From Lewinellaceae bacterium (GTDB lineage Bacteria; Bacteroidota; Bacteroidia; Chitinophagales; Saprospiraceae): 64,000 bases of DNA. The notes under the pieces were generated by a model, which saw only the letters and a program-made list of their open reading frames with translations, had not been told where the DNA came from and made no database searches. Where the stretch lies: positions 1 through 64,000 of the forward strand of contig CANJPT010000004.1 in the NCBI GenBank assembly GCA_947476195.1, written 5' to 3'. Of this stretch, positions 9,104 to 18,608 are shown piece by piece. Numbering within the stretch: position 1 is the stretch's first letter; every line of letters begins with the position of its first letter. Position numbers and translations under genes: made by a program.

Positions 9104-9140
9104 TTAAACCTCGTAGGTTTAAAAAACCTACGAGGTTTAG
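9104..9140. repeat. Palindrome AAACCTCGTAGGTTT / complement
   Basis: Two 15 bp arms, AAACCTCGTAGGTTT (9106-9120) and AAACCTACGAGGTTT (9124-9138), form a perfect stem with a 3 nt A loop. Each arm is itself nearly palindromic. Weaker relatives occur at 44090-44116 (CCTATGAGGTTTT..AAAACCTATGG) and inside the hairpin at 52549-52598. Confidence 0.7.
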
Positions 9141-9253
9141 GTGTCGAAAATGATTTTAACAACAGAATCATTGAATTCAAAAGATTTGATTGACACAGTT
9201 TTCTGAACACTCCCAAAAACAGCACTGTTCGGTGGGAAGATTTCAATGTCTGA

Positions 9254-9287
9254 TTTGGTTTAAGTTTTTGTAAATTTTGTATCTTCG
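9254..9287 (+). promoter_or_regulatory. Candidate promoter for DUF4153 gene
   Basis: TATCTTCG at 9280-9287 matches the Bacteroidota -7 element TAnnTTTG at seven of eight positions, and TTTG at 9254-9257 lies upstream at a slightly long spacing. The predicted start of transcription is about 70 nt before the ATG at 9364. Confidence 0.35.
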
Positions 9288-9363
9288 AGCCGGAATTTTT
9301 ATTGTTTATTGAAATAATCCGTAGCCCGCTCGGGTCCAACACTTTCATCAAATACCTTCTACC

Positions 9364-11145
9364 ATGCAACTCCCTACTCCCGGCTTTTTGCTGACAGCTT
9401 TTTTGCAAGTTTGTCGCCGTTTTCCCGGCCCTATGATTTCCACCTTTTTGGCCACTGCTGCATGCTTTCTATTAATCGACAGCACTGGAGCCCGTGAAGA
9501 TGCGGATCTGGTTGTCCGGACCTGGATGACCAGCCAACTTGGTTTACCTTTCCTGACGGCACTCATCGCATATTCAGAATCCAAAAATTGGAGCGAAAAC
9601 CGGGCTTGGCTGATCCAGTTATTTGGTATTGCGGCACTGGTAGGATGCTGGTTTTGGCTAGATAACAAAGCTGAAAATTTTGAAACCCAAATTCTGCCAC
9701 AGTACGTTGCATTGTTCCTTGTACTGCATTTGTCTGTGGCGTTCGCCCCATACCTCAACTGGCGTTCTGTGCGGAATTTTTGGGAATACAACCGCCAACT
9801 TTTTGCCAATATTGTGGTCGGCGCAGCCTTTACCCTGATCTTGTTCGCCGGACTAGCGTTGGCGATTCTGGCCGTCGATAATTTGTTTGATACCCATGTA
9901 CCTGACCGGGTTTACCCTAAGCTCTTTGTATTGCTGGCAGGTATCTTTAATACAGCTTTTTTCCTCTTTCATTTCCCTGAAAAGTATAGTTTAGACACCT
10001 CAGAAGGTGGTTACAACCTGATTTTCAGAAACCTGTGTAAGTTCATCCTGATCCCGATTGTCCTTTTATACTTCGTAATTTTATACGCTTACGGTGCAAA
10101 GATCGGGATACAATGGTCGCTTCCGAAAGGCTGGGTAGGTTCATTGATCCTGGGTTTTTCTGTTGCTGGGATATTTACCTATCTACTCAATTTTTACCTG
10201 GCAGAAGAAGACAACAGCTGGATCGTCAAAAATTTCAAGCGATGGTTTTGGTGGGTGTTATTGCCGCTCACGGGATTGCTTTTCATCGCTATTGTCAGAC
10301 GAATCAGTGATTACGGAGTAACGGAACTTCGATTTCTGGTGGCTGATCTGGGTATATGGCTTGCAGCTGCCTGCCTTTATTTTTTGTTTTCAAAAAACGA
10401 CAACATCAAGTTTATACCAATCTCATTGGCACTTTTTGCACTGGTTTGGGCCTTTGGGCCACTCAACGCTTTTTCGGTATCAGAACGAAGCCAAAAAGGT
10501 CGTTTGACAGAAATACTGGAACGCAGCGGACGCTTTGAAAATGGCAAAATAAAGCCTGGAACCACGTTGCTGACCGAGCCTGAATACGATCAGGTAAACG
10601 CTGCCCTCATTTATCTTGAAAATCGCAAAGCCCTGTCTGACCTGCTACCCAATCCCCTGGACAGTGCTTTGTTGGAGCACGGTGTGCTCATGAGTTGGCT
10701 CAAAATTGAATCAGATAGCACAAAAGAATCTAAACATCTGAGCATAAATCAAGAAACAGATGATGAGCCGATCGAAATACATGGATATGATCTGGCCTAT
10801 AAACTGGAACTAAACGCAGGTGCTGCCTATGAAAGGAGTCAGCCCGGCAATTATTTCACGTTGTCAGAAAATGGGAAGATGCTGCAATGGCATCAATGGA
10901 AGGATGGCAAACTCAACCTCGTTGAAGTGTACAGTTTGACACCTACAATTGAAAAATGGTGGGAAAATCAGCAGGCAAAAGAGTCCTATACATCCGTTTC
11001 TTTACCCATACAGGAACGAACACTCAATTTGTCAGGGCATAAAAATCCGATCCGAGTGATTGTGGATAGCGCTGAGATCGAAATGAAGGGGCAGGAGAAA
11101 CAGCTAAACTTTCTGAGTTGTTGGGTGCTGATTCAACAAAGGTAA
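9364..11145 (+). CDS. DUF4153-like multi-pass membrane protein
   Basis: A 593-residue protein. Residues about 1-375 hold roughly ten hydrophobic segments (for example FLATAACFLLID, LIQLFGIAALVGCWFWL, FANIVVGAAFTLILFAGLALAILAV), and the rest is a soluble C-terminal domain of about 220 residues. The arrangement and the internal Tyr/Gly-rich membrane motif (LLYFVILYAYGAKIGIQWSLPKGWVG) match the DUF4153 family of Bacteroidota inner-membrane proteins, whose function is unknown. The C-terminal part contains RSGRFENGKIKPG and TLLTEPEYDQVNAALIYLE, which I also associate with that family. It is a single-gene unit with a candidate promoter at 9254-9287. There is no sign of disruption. Confidence 0.75.
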   Translation: MQLPTPGFLLTAFLQVCRRFPGPMISTFLATAACFLLIDSTGAREDADLVVRTWMTSQLGLPFLTALIAYSESKNWSENRAWLIQLFGIAALVGCWFWLDNKAENFETQILPQYVALFLVLHLSVAFAPYLNWRSVRNFWEYNRQLFANIVVGAAFTLILFAGLALAILAVDNLFDTHVPDRVYPKLFVLLAGIFNTAFFLFHFPEKYSLDTSEGGYNLIFRNLCKFILIPIVLLYFVILYAYGAKIGIQWSLPKGWVGSLILGFSVAGIFTYLLNFYLAEEDNSWIVKNFKRWFWWVLLPLTGLLFIAIVRRISDYGVTELRFLVADLGIWLAAACLYFLFSKNDNIKFIPISLALFALVWAFGPLNAFSVSERSQKGRLTEILERSGRFENGKIKPGTTLLTEPEYDQVNAALIYLENRKALSDLLPNPLDSALLEHGVLMSWLKIESDSTKESKHLSINQETDDEPIEIHGYDLAYKLELNAGAAYERSQPGNYFTLSENGKMLQWHQWKDGKLNLVEVYSLTPTIEKWWENQQAKESYTSVSLPIQERTLNLSGHKNPIRVIVDSAEIEMKGQEKQLNFLSCWVLIQQR

Positions 11146-11362
11146 TCTGTAGAATCCTGCTTTGGAGGGTAATTTTCCAGGCCTCGTTATACCAGGCTTG
11201 ATGAGTAAGCCTATACAATGGGGGCGAAAATCCGTGGAGCCATATTTTCAGGTCTTCATTTTCGGGTGAGTGGTTACGGTGGTCAAAGTGGAGGAAGAAG
11301 ACACTGATTTGATGGAGGGCTTTTTGAAACGAGCTCCTTTTTCAGATCAAAAAAATTGGGAA

Positions 11363-12301
11363 TCACTTCCCTCCACATCCCTCGCGTATCGCCTTGGCAA
11401 GGTCCGGATCCTTTAACAATTGAGCATAGGATTCAAGATTATGGCGTCCGTTTTCATCGGGCGTTTTATCCTGAAAGATAAAATTAGCCAGGCAGGGCCA
11501 GCCCATTTTCTCTGCAGCGGTCAGTACGCGGCAAATATTTTTTTCACGCGAAACAGCTGGGTTGTTTTTTTGCTCTGCCAGGGTGGCCAGACGCAGATAA
11601 GTGGTGGTAGTGGATCGGGTTGGCTGAAAAAAGTCTACCCGATGTACCAGCGGGTCAGTAGGGAGGTATGCAGCCTCAAATTCATCGCCCTCGCTGAATG
11701 GGAAACCGTTGGGCAAAAGGATGGGATCCATTTTGCCCATGGTAAAATCACCTTGTTCCATGAGGCTGTCAACCGCGAGCAGGGTATAAGTGATTTTTCC
11801 TTCTCCGGGTTTTTCGCCCAGTGCAAGGTGTAGCCTTGCCACCGTACGCTTGCCTTCACTGGCAAGTCGTTCCATGTTTTTGCGGCTATATTTGCTTACA
11901 ATGCTGGTGTATGCCAAGCGTTTGGCATCCTGCTCCTTGCCAAACCATTGAAGTCCAAAAAATGCAATGGCCAACACCATCACCAACCCGCCTACGATAA
12001 GGGTTATCTGTTTTCGGTTCTTTCCTTCAGCTATCCGCCGGACCTTGTTCCGTGGGGTATCCACATTTTTATTGACCCGAAATTCGTAGCCAAACATACC
12101 ATCCTTCTTATCCAGTATGATTTCGATGAGCTCGTCTTCGATAAAAAACGAGTACATCTTACTGTCTTCTACGGAGAAATCAACCTGCATCACCTTCAGA
12201 TTGCAATGGATCATTACATGGCCCGAACGGTCGCCATGGTACAGACCCACCTTATGCCTGCCTCCGAAATCATCGAGAAAAACCCAGTTGATTTGAGCCA
12301 T
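11363..12301 (-). CDS. Hypothetical single-pass membrane protein
   Basis: 312 residues, function not recognised. Residues 1-90 form a soluble beta-rich N-terminal region (INWVFLDDFGGRHKVGLYHGDRSG), followed by a basic stretch and one transmembrane helix at about 100-120 (TLIVGGLVMVLAIAFFGLQWFG). A mostly beta C-terminal domain of about 190 residues follows, ending with KAIREGCGGK. There is no signal peptide, so the N-terminal part is probably cytoplasmic and the C-terminal part periplasmic. It is transcribed alone, 98 bp from ugd on the same strand. The short N-terminal domain could be a sensor or scaffold; this is speculation. Confidence 0.7.
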   Translation of the reverse strand: MAQINWVFLDDFGGRHKVGLYHGDRSGHVMIHCNLKVMQVDFSVEDSKMYSFFIEDELIEIILDKKDGMFGYEFRVNKNVDTPRNKVRRIAEGKNRKQITLIVGGLVMVLAIAFFGLQWFGKEQDAKRLAYTSIVSKYSRKNMERLASEGKRTVARLHLALGEKPGEGKITYTLLAVDSLMEQGDFTMGKMDPILLPNGFPFSEGDEFEAAYLPTDPLVHRVDFFQPTRSTTTTYLRLATLAEQKNNPAVSREKNICRVLTAAEKMGWPCLANFIFQDKTPDENGRHNLESYAQLLKDPDLAKAIREGCGGK

Positions 12302-12331
12302 GGCGAGAACATTTGCAATTTATGAAGGACG

Positions 12332-12398
12332 ATTTACGATTACTAAATTGCTTTTAGGGCAAATTTTAGATTTGAACGAATCGATGAAAATCGTAAAT
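12332..12398. repeat. Inverted repeat ATTTACGATT (ATTTACGAT family)
   Basis: ATTTACGATT at 12332-12341 and its exact complement AATCGTAAAT at 12389-12398 flank a 47 nt spacer between ugd and the downstream minus-strand gene. Related inverted repeats with the same core lie at 41494-41525 and 63015-63096. Confidence 0.55.
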
Positions 12399-12399
12399 A

Positions 12400-13722
12400 T
12401 TATTTTTTGCCCTTAACCTTTGGCCTGCCAATACTAACATACTGAAAACCCAGATCTTTCATTTGTTCCGTGTCGTATAAATTTCGTCCGTCGAAGATGA
12501 TTGATTCACTCAGGGTTGCGGCCATGTGCCCAAAATCCGGAGTCCTGAATTCATTCCATTCCGTCATGATTGCCAAACAATCTGCCCCTTCCAGCACATC
12601 GTACATTTTGTCGCAGAGCGTGATTCGGTTGCCGTAGATGGCGCGGACGTGTTCCATGGCTTCCGGGTCGAAAGCACGAATTTTTGCGCCCATAGCCAGT
12701 AGTTCATCGATGATGACCAATGCAGGAGCTTCCCTGATATCGTCGGTATTGGGTTTGAACGCCAGCCCCCAAACAGCAATTGTTTTACCAGCAAGGTCGT
12801 TTTTGTAGTGTTTCTTTATTTTTTTGGTCAATACGCCTTTTTGTATTCCGTTGACTTTCATCACCGATTTTAGGATCTTGAAATCGTAGGAATATTCTGA
12901 AGCAGTTTTGGCCAGAGCCTGTACGTCTTTTGGAAAACAGGAACCGCCATAACCGATACCAGGGAATAGAAAGCGTTTACCAATGCGAGAATCAGAGCCC
13001 ATACCAATGCGCACCTGATCCACATTTGCACCTACTTTTTCGCAAAGGTTTGCAATCTCATTCATGAATGAAATACGCGCAGCCAGGTAAGAATTGGCAG
13101 CGTATTTGGTCATTTCGGCACTGCGCTCATCCATGAAATAAATTGGATTACCCTGACGCACAAAAGGTTCGTACAGTTGGCGCATAACCTTACGGGCGCG
13201 CTCGCTTCGGGTACCTACCACGACGCGATCGGGCTTCATGAAGTCATCGACAGCCACGCCTTCCCGTAAAAATTCGGGATTGGACACCACGTCGAACATC
13301 TTTTTGGAGAGTTTTTCCACCATGATAGCGGCCACTTTTTCAGCAGTACCCACGGGAACGGTGCTTTTATCCACGATCACTTTGTAATCGGTGATAATGC
13401 CACTCAGGTCTTTTGCCACCCCCATGATATAGGAAAGATCGGCAGAGCCATCGTCGCCGGGAGGCGTAGGGAGGGCAAGGAAAATGATGGTCGCTTGTTC
13501 AATGGCCTCGTTGAGGTTGGTGGTGAAATGCAGACGGCCTTCTTTGGTGTTTCGCTCAAAGAGGATATCCAGCCCAGGCTCAAAAATGGGAATTTTGCCT
13601 GCTTTCAGGCTTTTTACCTTTTCGTGGTTGTTGTCAACACAAATGACATTGTTGCCAGTTTCGGCAAAACAAGTTCCAGTGACAAGCCCAACGTAGCCGG
13701 TTCCAACGACAGCGATATTCAT
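12400..13722 (-). CDS. ugd: UDP-glucose 6-dehydrogenase
   Basis: A 440-residue enzyme that oxidises UDP-glucose twice with NAD+ to UDP-glucuronate, a precursor for acidic exopolysaccharides. The N-terminal Rossmann motif is VGTGYVGLVTG at residues 5-15. The catalytic cysteine lies in GIGYGGSCFPKDVQAL near residue 260, and the central helix region contains the usual KYAANSYLAARISFMNEIANL. The C-terminal domain holds VWGLAFKPNTDDIREAP and GRNLYD. Length and motif order are normal for the UDP-glucose/GDP-mannose dehydrogenase family. No glycosyltransferases are adjacent; the other sugar-nucleotide gene here, rfbB, is 11 kb away. Confidence 0.96.
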   Translation of the reverse strand: MNIAVVGTGYVGLVTGTCFAETGNNVICVDNNHEKVKSLKAGKIPIFEPGLDILFERNTKEGRLHFTTNLNEAIEQATIIFLALPTPPGDDGSADLSYIMGVAKDLSGIITDYKVIVDKSTVPVGTAEKVAAIMVEKLSKKMFDVVSNPEFLREGVAVDDFMKPDRVVVGTRSERARKVMRQLYEPFVRQGNPIYFMDERSAEMTKYAANSYLAARISFMNEIANLCEKVGANVDQVRIGMGSDSRIGKRFLFPGIGYGGSCFPKDVQALAKTASEYSYDFKILKSVMKVNGIQKGVLTKKIKKHYKNDLAGKTIAVWGLAFKPNTDDIREAPALVIIDELLAMGAKIRAFDPEAMEHVRAIYGNRITLCDKMYDVLEGADCLAIMTEWNEFRTPDFGHMAATLSESIIFDGRNLYDTEQMKDLGFQYVSIGRPKVKGKK

Positions 13723-13953
13723 GTAGGAGTAGAGTTTGAGTGGTGTTCCGAAACGTTGTTCCGGGAAATCTGTTTTTTTAATCGTATCAAGTCAGCGGTC
13801 AATTAATGACCTTCTGAACAGCATTCCAAATTATGTTCTGCAATTGAATGGCAAAGGTAGGGAGCGATCACCGAAGCATTAGGGTAGATTGCGAATTTTA
13901 AACACGTCGATTCAAATACATGTTTTTTTAAATATGGTTTTGCTGAAACCACC

Positions 13954-13961
13954 TACTTTTG
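13954..13961 (+). promoter_or_regulatory. -7 promoter element for OmpA gene
   Basis: TACTTTTG is a perfect match to TAnnTTTG, 18 bp upstream of the ATG at 13979. A start of transcription about 7 nt downstream would exclude the longer ORF start at 13889. The -33 element is not obvious. Confidence 0.45.
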
Positions 13962-13978
13962 GCAAAGTTAGATTTGAT

Positions 13979-15121
13979 ATGCAAACACCCATAATTTCTT
14001 TTGTTTTCACATCGATTGCACATAAAAAGGTAGCCTTCTCGGTCATTTTTTTTCTGACGATCTATGGGTCGACTGCCCAAAAAACTACGACTAATATCGT
14101 GCCTAACCCGGGCTTCGAGCGCTTTTCTGCTTCACCCATTGGTTGGTCATACAAGGGTGCCTTTTTTGGGGATGTCGTGAAATACTGGTTCAGTGCCACA
14201 ACGGCCAGTCCTGATATTTATGGTCCAGCGATACACGTGCCAATGGACTGGGCAGAAAAAGGGTTTGGCCAACAAAAGCCGCGTTCCGGGAAGAATATGG
14301 CAGGCCTAACCCTTTTTGGTTGTACCAACGGGAAGCCGCATTGTCGTGAGTTTGTGGAGATCCAGTTGGCGGAACCCCTGGTGATCGGGCAGGCGTATTA
14401 TGTAGAATTTTGGGTGAGCCACCTCGAAAAATCCCTCCAGATCAACAATCTAGGCGCTTATTTTAGCATCAGCGAGATTAAACGCCAAACGGATGAGGTT
14501 CTAATACGGGAGGCACAGGTGAGCGCGAAAGACATTGTGCCAGCCCCAAACGGCAAATGGGTGAAAGTGAGTGGTCAGTTTGTGGCAAAATACGAGGCGG
14601 AATATATGGTCATTGGCAATTTCAAGGACGACTTCAACACCCTATCTGTAGCGCCCAGGGAGGATTGTTTCAACTACGCCTATTACTATGTGGACGATGT
14701 TTTGGTGAAAAAGATCCCGCCCTTCAAACCCGTACCCGTCAAGCCAGACGATTTGACGAAACAGAAATTAGAGCCGGGGAAGATCATTCAACTCAAAAAT
14801 ATTTATTTCGAGTTTGATAAAGACGAACTAATGCCACGTTCTTTTGTGGAGTTGAACAAGTTGCTGAAGATCATGCAGGATAATCCCAGGCTGGTCATCG
14901 AGATCATGGGCCACACCGATGCGTTGGGGGAGGATGATTACAACCTTGACCTTTCTCGCCGCCGCGCGGAATCCGTGCTTCAATTTTTATTCGAAAATAA
15001 GATCAGCAAAAGCAGGCTGCTCTCCCATGGGGAAGGGGAGGGGAAGCCAATTGCTTCGAATGAAACGGATGAGGGTAGGGCGCAGAATCGGCGGGTGGAA
15101 TTTATTGTGGTAAAAAAATGA
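13979..15121 (+). CDS. OmpA family protein
   Basis: 380 residues. The signal peptide is the hydrophobic run KVAFSVIFFLTIYGSTAQ, cut before KTTTN; I start at the ATG at 13979 because a -7 promoter element lies just upstream. Residues about 35-250 form a beta-sandwich-like domain opening with NIVPNPGFERF, common in secreted Bacteroidota proteins. The C-terminal OmpA domain begins near YFEFDKDELMP and contains VIEIMGHTDALGEDDYNLDLSRRRA and AQNRRVEF, the residues that bind the diaminopimelate of peptidoglycan. It therefore probably links the envelope to peptidoglycan. It is divergent from ugd and has no operon partner. Confidence 0.92.
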   Translation: MQTPIISFVFTSIAHKKVAFSVIFFLTIYGSTAQKTTTNIVPNPGFERFSASPIGWSYKGAFFGDVVKYWFSATTASPDIYGPAIHVPMDWAEKGFGQQKPRSGKNMAGLTLFGCTNGKPHCREFVEIQLAEPLVIGQAYYVEFWVSHLEKSLQINNLGAYFSISEIKRQTDEVLIREAQVSAKDIVPAPNGKWVKVSGQFVAKYEAEYMVIGNFKDDFNTLSVAPREDCFNYAYYYVDDVLVKKIPPFKPVPVKPDDLTKQKLEPGKIIQLKNIYFEFDKDELMPRSFVELNKLLKIMQDNPRLVIEIMGHTDALGEDDYNLDLSRRRAESVLQFLFENKISKSRLLSHGEGEGKPIASNETDEGRAQNRRVEFIVVKK

Positions 15122-15272
15122 AAATCATTATACTAAATCAACATTCAGACTGTCTGGGAGCCTATTGTTAATCAGGATTGACTGGTTTAGGTCCTTACTA
15201 CTCGTGGATCGGTTGAAATGCTTGCGGCGCGACACAGTACCCGATCGCTTCCAGCATGATGCACTTAGGAAG

Positions 15273-15806
15273 CTAAAAATTCCGCCACATCATGCTCTCC
15301 ACCGGCTTATCCGTCTTTTCATTGTATTTGGCGTTCTGCTTCTTATTGTAATAATTGGCAATGTCGCCATCCACCAGGAAGTAGATGAGCTGTCCGATGG
15401 GCATTCCAGCGTACACACGCACAGGCATCACACAGGAGATCTCCAGCGTCCAGTGGTTGCAAAAGCCCACATCGCCTTTCCCTGCGGTGGCGTGAATGTC
15501 GATCCCGAGCCTACCGATGCTGCTCTTGCCCTCGAGAAAAGGAACCGAGTTGTGGGTTTCGGTGTATTCCTCCGTTACGCCGAGGTAGAGTGTGCCGGGT
15601 TGCAGCACATAGCCATCTTCTGGAATTTCAAATGTATTGATCTTATTATGGCGTTTGGAATCCAGTGCATGATCCTGATATACACCGAAGTAACGGCCCA
15701 AATGCACATCATAAGAGTTGGTGCCCAGGCATTCGGGGCGAAAAGGTTCAATAACGATCTGTCGGCTTTCGATGGCCTCAAGTATCTTTTTATCGGTTAG
15801 TATCAT
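15273..15806 (-). CDS. dcd: dCTP deaminase
   Basis: 177 residues. It deaminates dCTP to dUTP in the pyrimidine deoxynucleotide pathway. The motifs GTNSYDVHLG, VPFLEGKSSIGRLGI and GFCNHWTLEI are all present; the Glu in the last is the catalytic residue of the family and the Ser-Ser-Gly segment binds phosphate. Length is close to the usual 180-190. It is a single gene lying convergent to the OmpA gene. The adjacent genes suggest no functional link. Confidence 0.95.
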   Translation of the reverse strand: MILTDKKILEAIESRQIVIEPFRPECLGTNSYDVHLGRYFGVYQDHALDSKRHNKINTFEIPEDGYVLQPGTLYLGVTEEYTETHNSVPFLEGKSSIGRLGIDIHATAGKGDVGFCNHWTLEISCVMPVRVYAGMPIGQLIYFLVDGDIANYYNKKQNAKYNEKTDKPVESMMWRNF

Positions 15807-16031
15807 AGTTGAAAAGGCCCCTGTTTTCTGAAATTTTGGGATGAATGCGGTTATAAATCCTGCTAAAAAGCCCGCAAAAGTATCTCAGCCAGCCTAACTA
15901 TTTGCCAAAACCGGTGTTTCTCTTTTTGGATATTTGACTTTTAGACATTTGACATTGGACTCGCCTCGCTCTTTTCGGGTATCAGGGGTCTAATAATCGA
16001 GATGTCTAAAGTCGTGCAGTTCAATATTAAT

Positions 16032-16391
16032 ATGAAAAAGACACTCGTCCTCGGTGCCACGCCCAATCCGGAACGCTATGCTTATCTCGCCACCAGGCGC
16101 CTCACCCATTATGGCCATGAAGTGGTTCCAGTTGGTATCCGAAAAGGCGAGATCGGAGACCTTCAGATCCTGGAAGGAAAGCCTGAGGTAGAAGACATAG
16201 ATACGGTAACGCTCTACATAGGTCCAGACCGTCAATCTGAATATTACGACTACATTTTTTCCCTGCAGCCCAAACGGATTATCTTCAATCCAGGTACTGA
16301 AAATCCTGAATTAATGCGGCTAGCTGCAGAGCACGGCATTGAAACGGTGGAAGGTTGTACGTTGGTTATGCTTTCTATTGGGGGGTATTGA
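16032..16391 (+). CDS. CoA-binding (YccU-like) protein
   Basis: 119 residues from the ATG at 16032; an in-frame ATG at 16002 would add ten residues with no family resemblance. The Rossmann-type CoA-binding domain is seen in TLVLGATPNPERYAYLA, GHEVVPVG and IIFNPGTENPEL, ending in EGCTLVML. Members bind CoA in vitro, but their physiological role is unclear. It is a stand-alone gene between dcd and carA. Confidence 0.88.
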   Translation: MKKTLVLGATPNPERYAYLATRRLTHYGHEVVPVGIRKGEIGDLQILEGKPEVEDIDTVTLYIGPDRQSEYYDYIFSLQPKRIIFNPGTENPELMRLAAEHGIETVEGCTLVMLSIGGY

Positions 16392-16539
16392 AGTAGGGTG
16401 TTCCAGGCATCCGAAGAATTTTGGAGCTTGTTGTTAATGCACCGGGCTCTATGAAATGATGGATCAGCAGTAGGAATTTAGCTCAAAACTAATGTCCGAA
16501 CAAGCTTTAAATTTCTGCGTTTTTGCCAGACGTTCATTT

Positions 16540-17622
16540 TTACAACATCCCTACAAACGAATCAAACAGATACCGTGAATCATGTGGACCAGGGCTGGCC
16601 TCCGGGTGATACTGAACACTGAAGGCCGGACTGTTTTTTAGTCGGATACCTTCTATGGTGTTATCGTTCAGGTTGAGGTGGGTGGCTTCTACAATGCCAG
16701 GCGAATCGTATACAGCTTGCTCGAGCACACCGAAGCCATGATTTTGGCTGGTAATCTCGCTAAGGCCAGTCACCAGATTTTTCACTGGATGGTTGAGCCC
16801 ACGGTGACCGTGGTGTAGTTTGTAAGTAGGTAATCCGACAGCCCGTGCTAATAATTGCTGACCGAGACAGATGCCAAAAAGAGGCTTGCCATCGGCGAGC
16901 ATTTTCTTGACGGTATCTACCGCGTATGACATAGAAGCCGGGTCGCCAGGACCGTTGGAGAGGAAGTAGCCAGAGGGTTTCCAGGCTTTTACCGTTTCAA
17001 AATCAGTTTTGGCCGGAAAAACCTGTAGATAACAATCCCGCTGATCAAAGCAGCGCAGGATATTCTTTTTTACGCCAAAATCCATCACTGCGATGCGGTG
17101 TTTGGCTTCCGGATTGCCCATGAAATATGACTCAGGGGTACTGATGCGGCTTGAGAGCTCCAGTCCTTCCATGCTGGGGGTTTCGGCCAATCGTTTGCGC
17201 AATTCTTCCAAGTCTTCGATCTCGGAGGAAATGATACAGTTCATTGCACCGCGTTGACGGATATGTTGCACAATGGCCCGGGTATCGAGGTCACAAATGG
17301 AGACCAATCCTTCCTGTTCAAAATATTCCTGAATACTGCGATGGGCATTTTGGCGACTGAAGGGCACATTAAAATTGCGGCACACAAAGCCTGCGATCTT
17401 AATGCCATTACTTTCTATTTCTTCATCATGAATGCCATAGTTGCCGATGTGGACGTTGGTGGCAACCAAAATCTGGCCAGTGTAGGAAGGGTCGGTGAAA
17501 ATCTCCTGATAACCCGTCATGCCTGTGTTGAAGCAGATCTCACCAGTGGTAGTGCCAATTTTTCCGGCAGCTGTGCCGTGGAAAACGGTGCCGTCTTCGA
17601 GCAGTAATATCGCTTTTGTCAT
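16540..17622 (-). CDS. carA: Carbamoyl-phosphate synthase small subunit
   Basis: 360 residues, full length. This glutamine amidotransferase subunit releases ammonia from glutamine and channels it to CarB for carbamoyl phosphate, needed for arginine and pyrimidines. The N-terminal CPSase domain shows GEICFNTGMTGYQEI. The class I amidotransferase triad is present: Cys in LFGICLGQQLLA, His and Glu in FSVQYHPEASPGP. carB is not adjacent, which is common in Bacteroidota. It is divergent from the TIGR02757 gene. Confidence 0.97.
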   Translation of the reverse strand: MTKAILLLEDGTVFHGTAAGKIGTTTGEICFNTGMTGYQEIFTDPSYTGQILVATNVHIGNYGIHDEEIESNGIKIAGFVCRNFNVPFSRQNAHRSIQEYFEQEGLVSICDLDTRAIVQHIRQRGAMNCIISSEIEDLEELRKRLAETPSMEGLELSSRISTPESYFMGNPEAKHRIAVMDFGVKKNILRCFDQRDCYLQVFPAKTDFETVKAWKPSGYFLSNGPGDPASMSYAVDTVKKMLADGKPLFGICLGQQLLARAVGLPTYKLHHGHRGLNHPVKNLVTGLSEITSQNHGFGVLEQAVYDSPGIVEATHLNLNDNTIEGIRLKNSPAFSVQYHPEASPGPHDSRYLFDSFVGML

Positions 17623-17768
17623 GGTTATGTTTTGGGCGCCAAAGGTCAGGCAAAAACACGGGATTTTATAGGAGATAATTGCGAAAGGGAAGGATAATTT
17701 CTCCTGATGCTGCCGGAGACTGATGTACCTTGTTTTTTTTCTTAGTTGACTAAAGTCCAGCTTAAATT

Positions 17769-18608
17769 ATGCCACAACGCTTGCGTTCGAATACCCCTGA
17801 GCTAGAGGATCTGCTTGATGCTGCCGTAATACGGTACAATAGAGCTGATTTTATTGCGGCAGACCCGATCTCCATCCCACATCGTTTTACAAAGCCACAA
17901 GACCGCGAAATTATGGCCTTTTGGGCGGCCACACTTGCCTGGGGACAACGCAAAACCATCATTCAAAGCGCCAACCGTTTGGCTGAACTGATGGACAATG
18001 CGCCATACGATTTCATGCTAAACCACATGGAATCAGATCGTGCCAGGTTCGAATCGTTCAAGCACCGCACGTTTCAGGCCACCGATACCCTTTGGTTTTT
18101 GGAATTTTTTCAAAGTTATTATCGAAAAAATTCATCCCTGGAAACAGCTTTTGCACGCCACCTAAGCCCCGAAGACCCAACGATTGAAAATGCTCTTCGT
18201 GGGTTTCATCATGATTTTTTCGATCACCCTTATGCGCCGGAACGCACCCGAAAACATGTGGCCACGCCTGCCCGGGGCAGTACCTGCAAACGACTCAATA
18301 TGTTTCTTCGTTGGATGGTGCGAAAAGACGACGCTGGAGTGGATTTCGGTATCTGGCAAAAGATTAGCCCCGCACAGTTGCTCATTCCGCTCGATGTGCA
18401 TGTGGAGCGGGTAGCACGCCAACTCGGGCTTTTACAACGCCAACAAACAGACTGGAAAACTGTACTTGAACTCACTGAAAATCTCCGTGCTTTTGATCCT
18501 GCCGATCCGGTGAAGTACGATTTTGCCCTTTTTGGAATGGGGGCCTTGGATGCAGGCGTACAAGCCCTTGCAAGTTGGACAGTTGGAGCTTGGAGAACGG
18601 ACCGTTAG
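17769..18608 (+). CDS. TIGR02757 / DUF2400 family protein
   Basis: 279 residues. It shows the family hallmarks DPISIPHRF, REIMAFWAATLAWGQRKTI near the N-terminus, RLNMFLRWMVRK in the middle, and LIPLDVHVERVARQLGLL towards the end. These proteins resemble helix-hairpin-helix DNA glycosylases in layout, but no activity has been assigned to my knowledge. A Cys-containing segment (STCKRLNMF) precedes the conserved Arg-Trp-Met. It is transcribed alone, divergent from carA. Confidence 0.85.
   Translation: MPQRLRSNTPELEDLLDAAVIRYNRADFIAADPISIPHRFTKPQDREIMAFWAATLAWGQRKTIIQSANRLAELMDNAPYDFMLNHMESDRARFESFKHRTFQATDTLWFLEFFQSYYRKNSSLETAFARHLSPEDPTIENALRGFHHDFFDHPYAPERTRKHVATPARGSTCKRLNMFLRWMVRKDDAGVDFGIWQKISPAQLLIPLDVHVERVARQLGLLQRQQTDWKTVLELTENLRAFDPADPVKYDFALFGMGALDAGVQALASWTVGAWRTDR

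Larger units (their letters stand above)
8943..9363. other. Divergent intergenic region with hairpin and promoter
   Basis: These 421 bp separate the minus-strand M28 peptidase gene from the plus-strand DUF4153 gene. They contain a strong hairpin (9104-9140) and a candidate plus-strand promoter (9254-9287). A minus-strand open frame covers most of it but has no recognisable domain and runs into the coding region of the plus-strand gene, so I do not call it a gene. Confidence 0.5.

Noticed and set aside
8989-9408. 139-codon minus-strand ORF in the divergent intergenic region
   Set aside because: It crosses a palindrome, overlaps the start of the DUF4153 gene and has no recognisable domain or promoter.
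15165-15800. 211-codon plus-strand ORF
   Set aside because: It is antisense to the dcd gene, whose motifs are intact.
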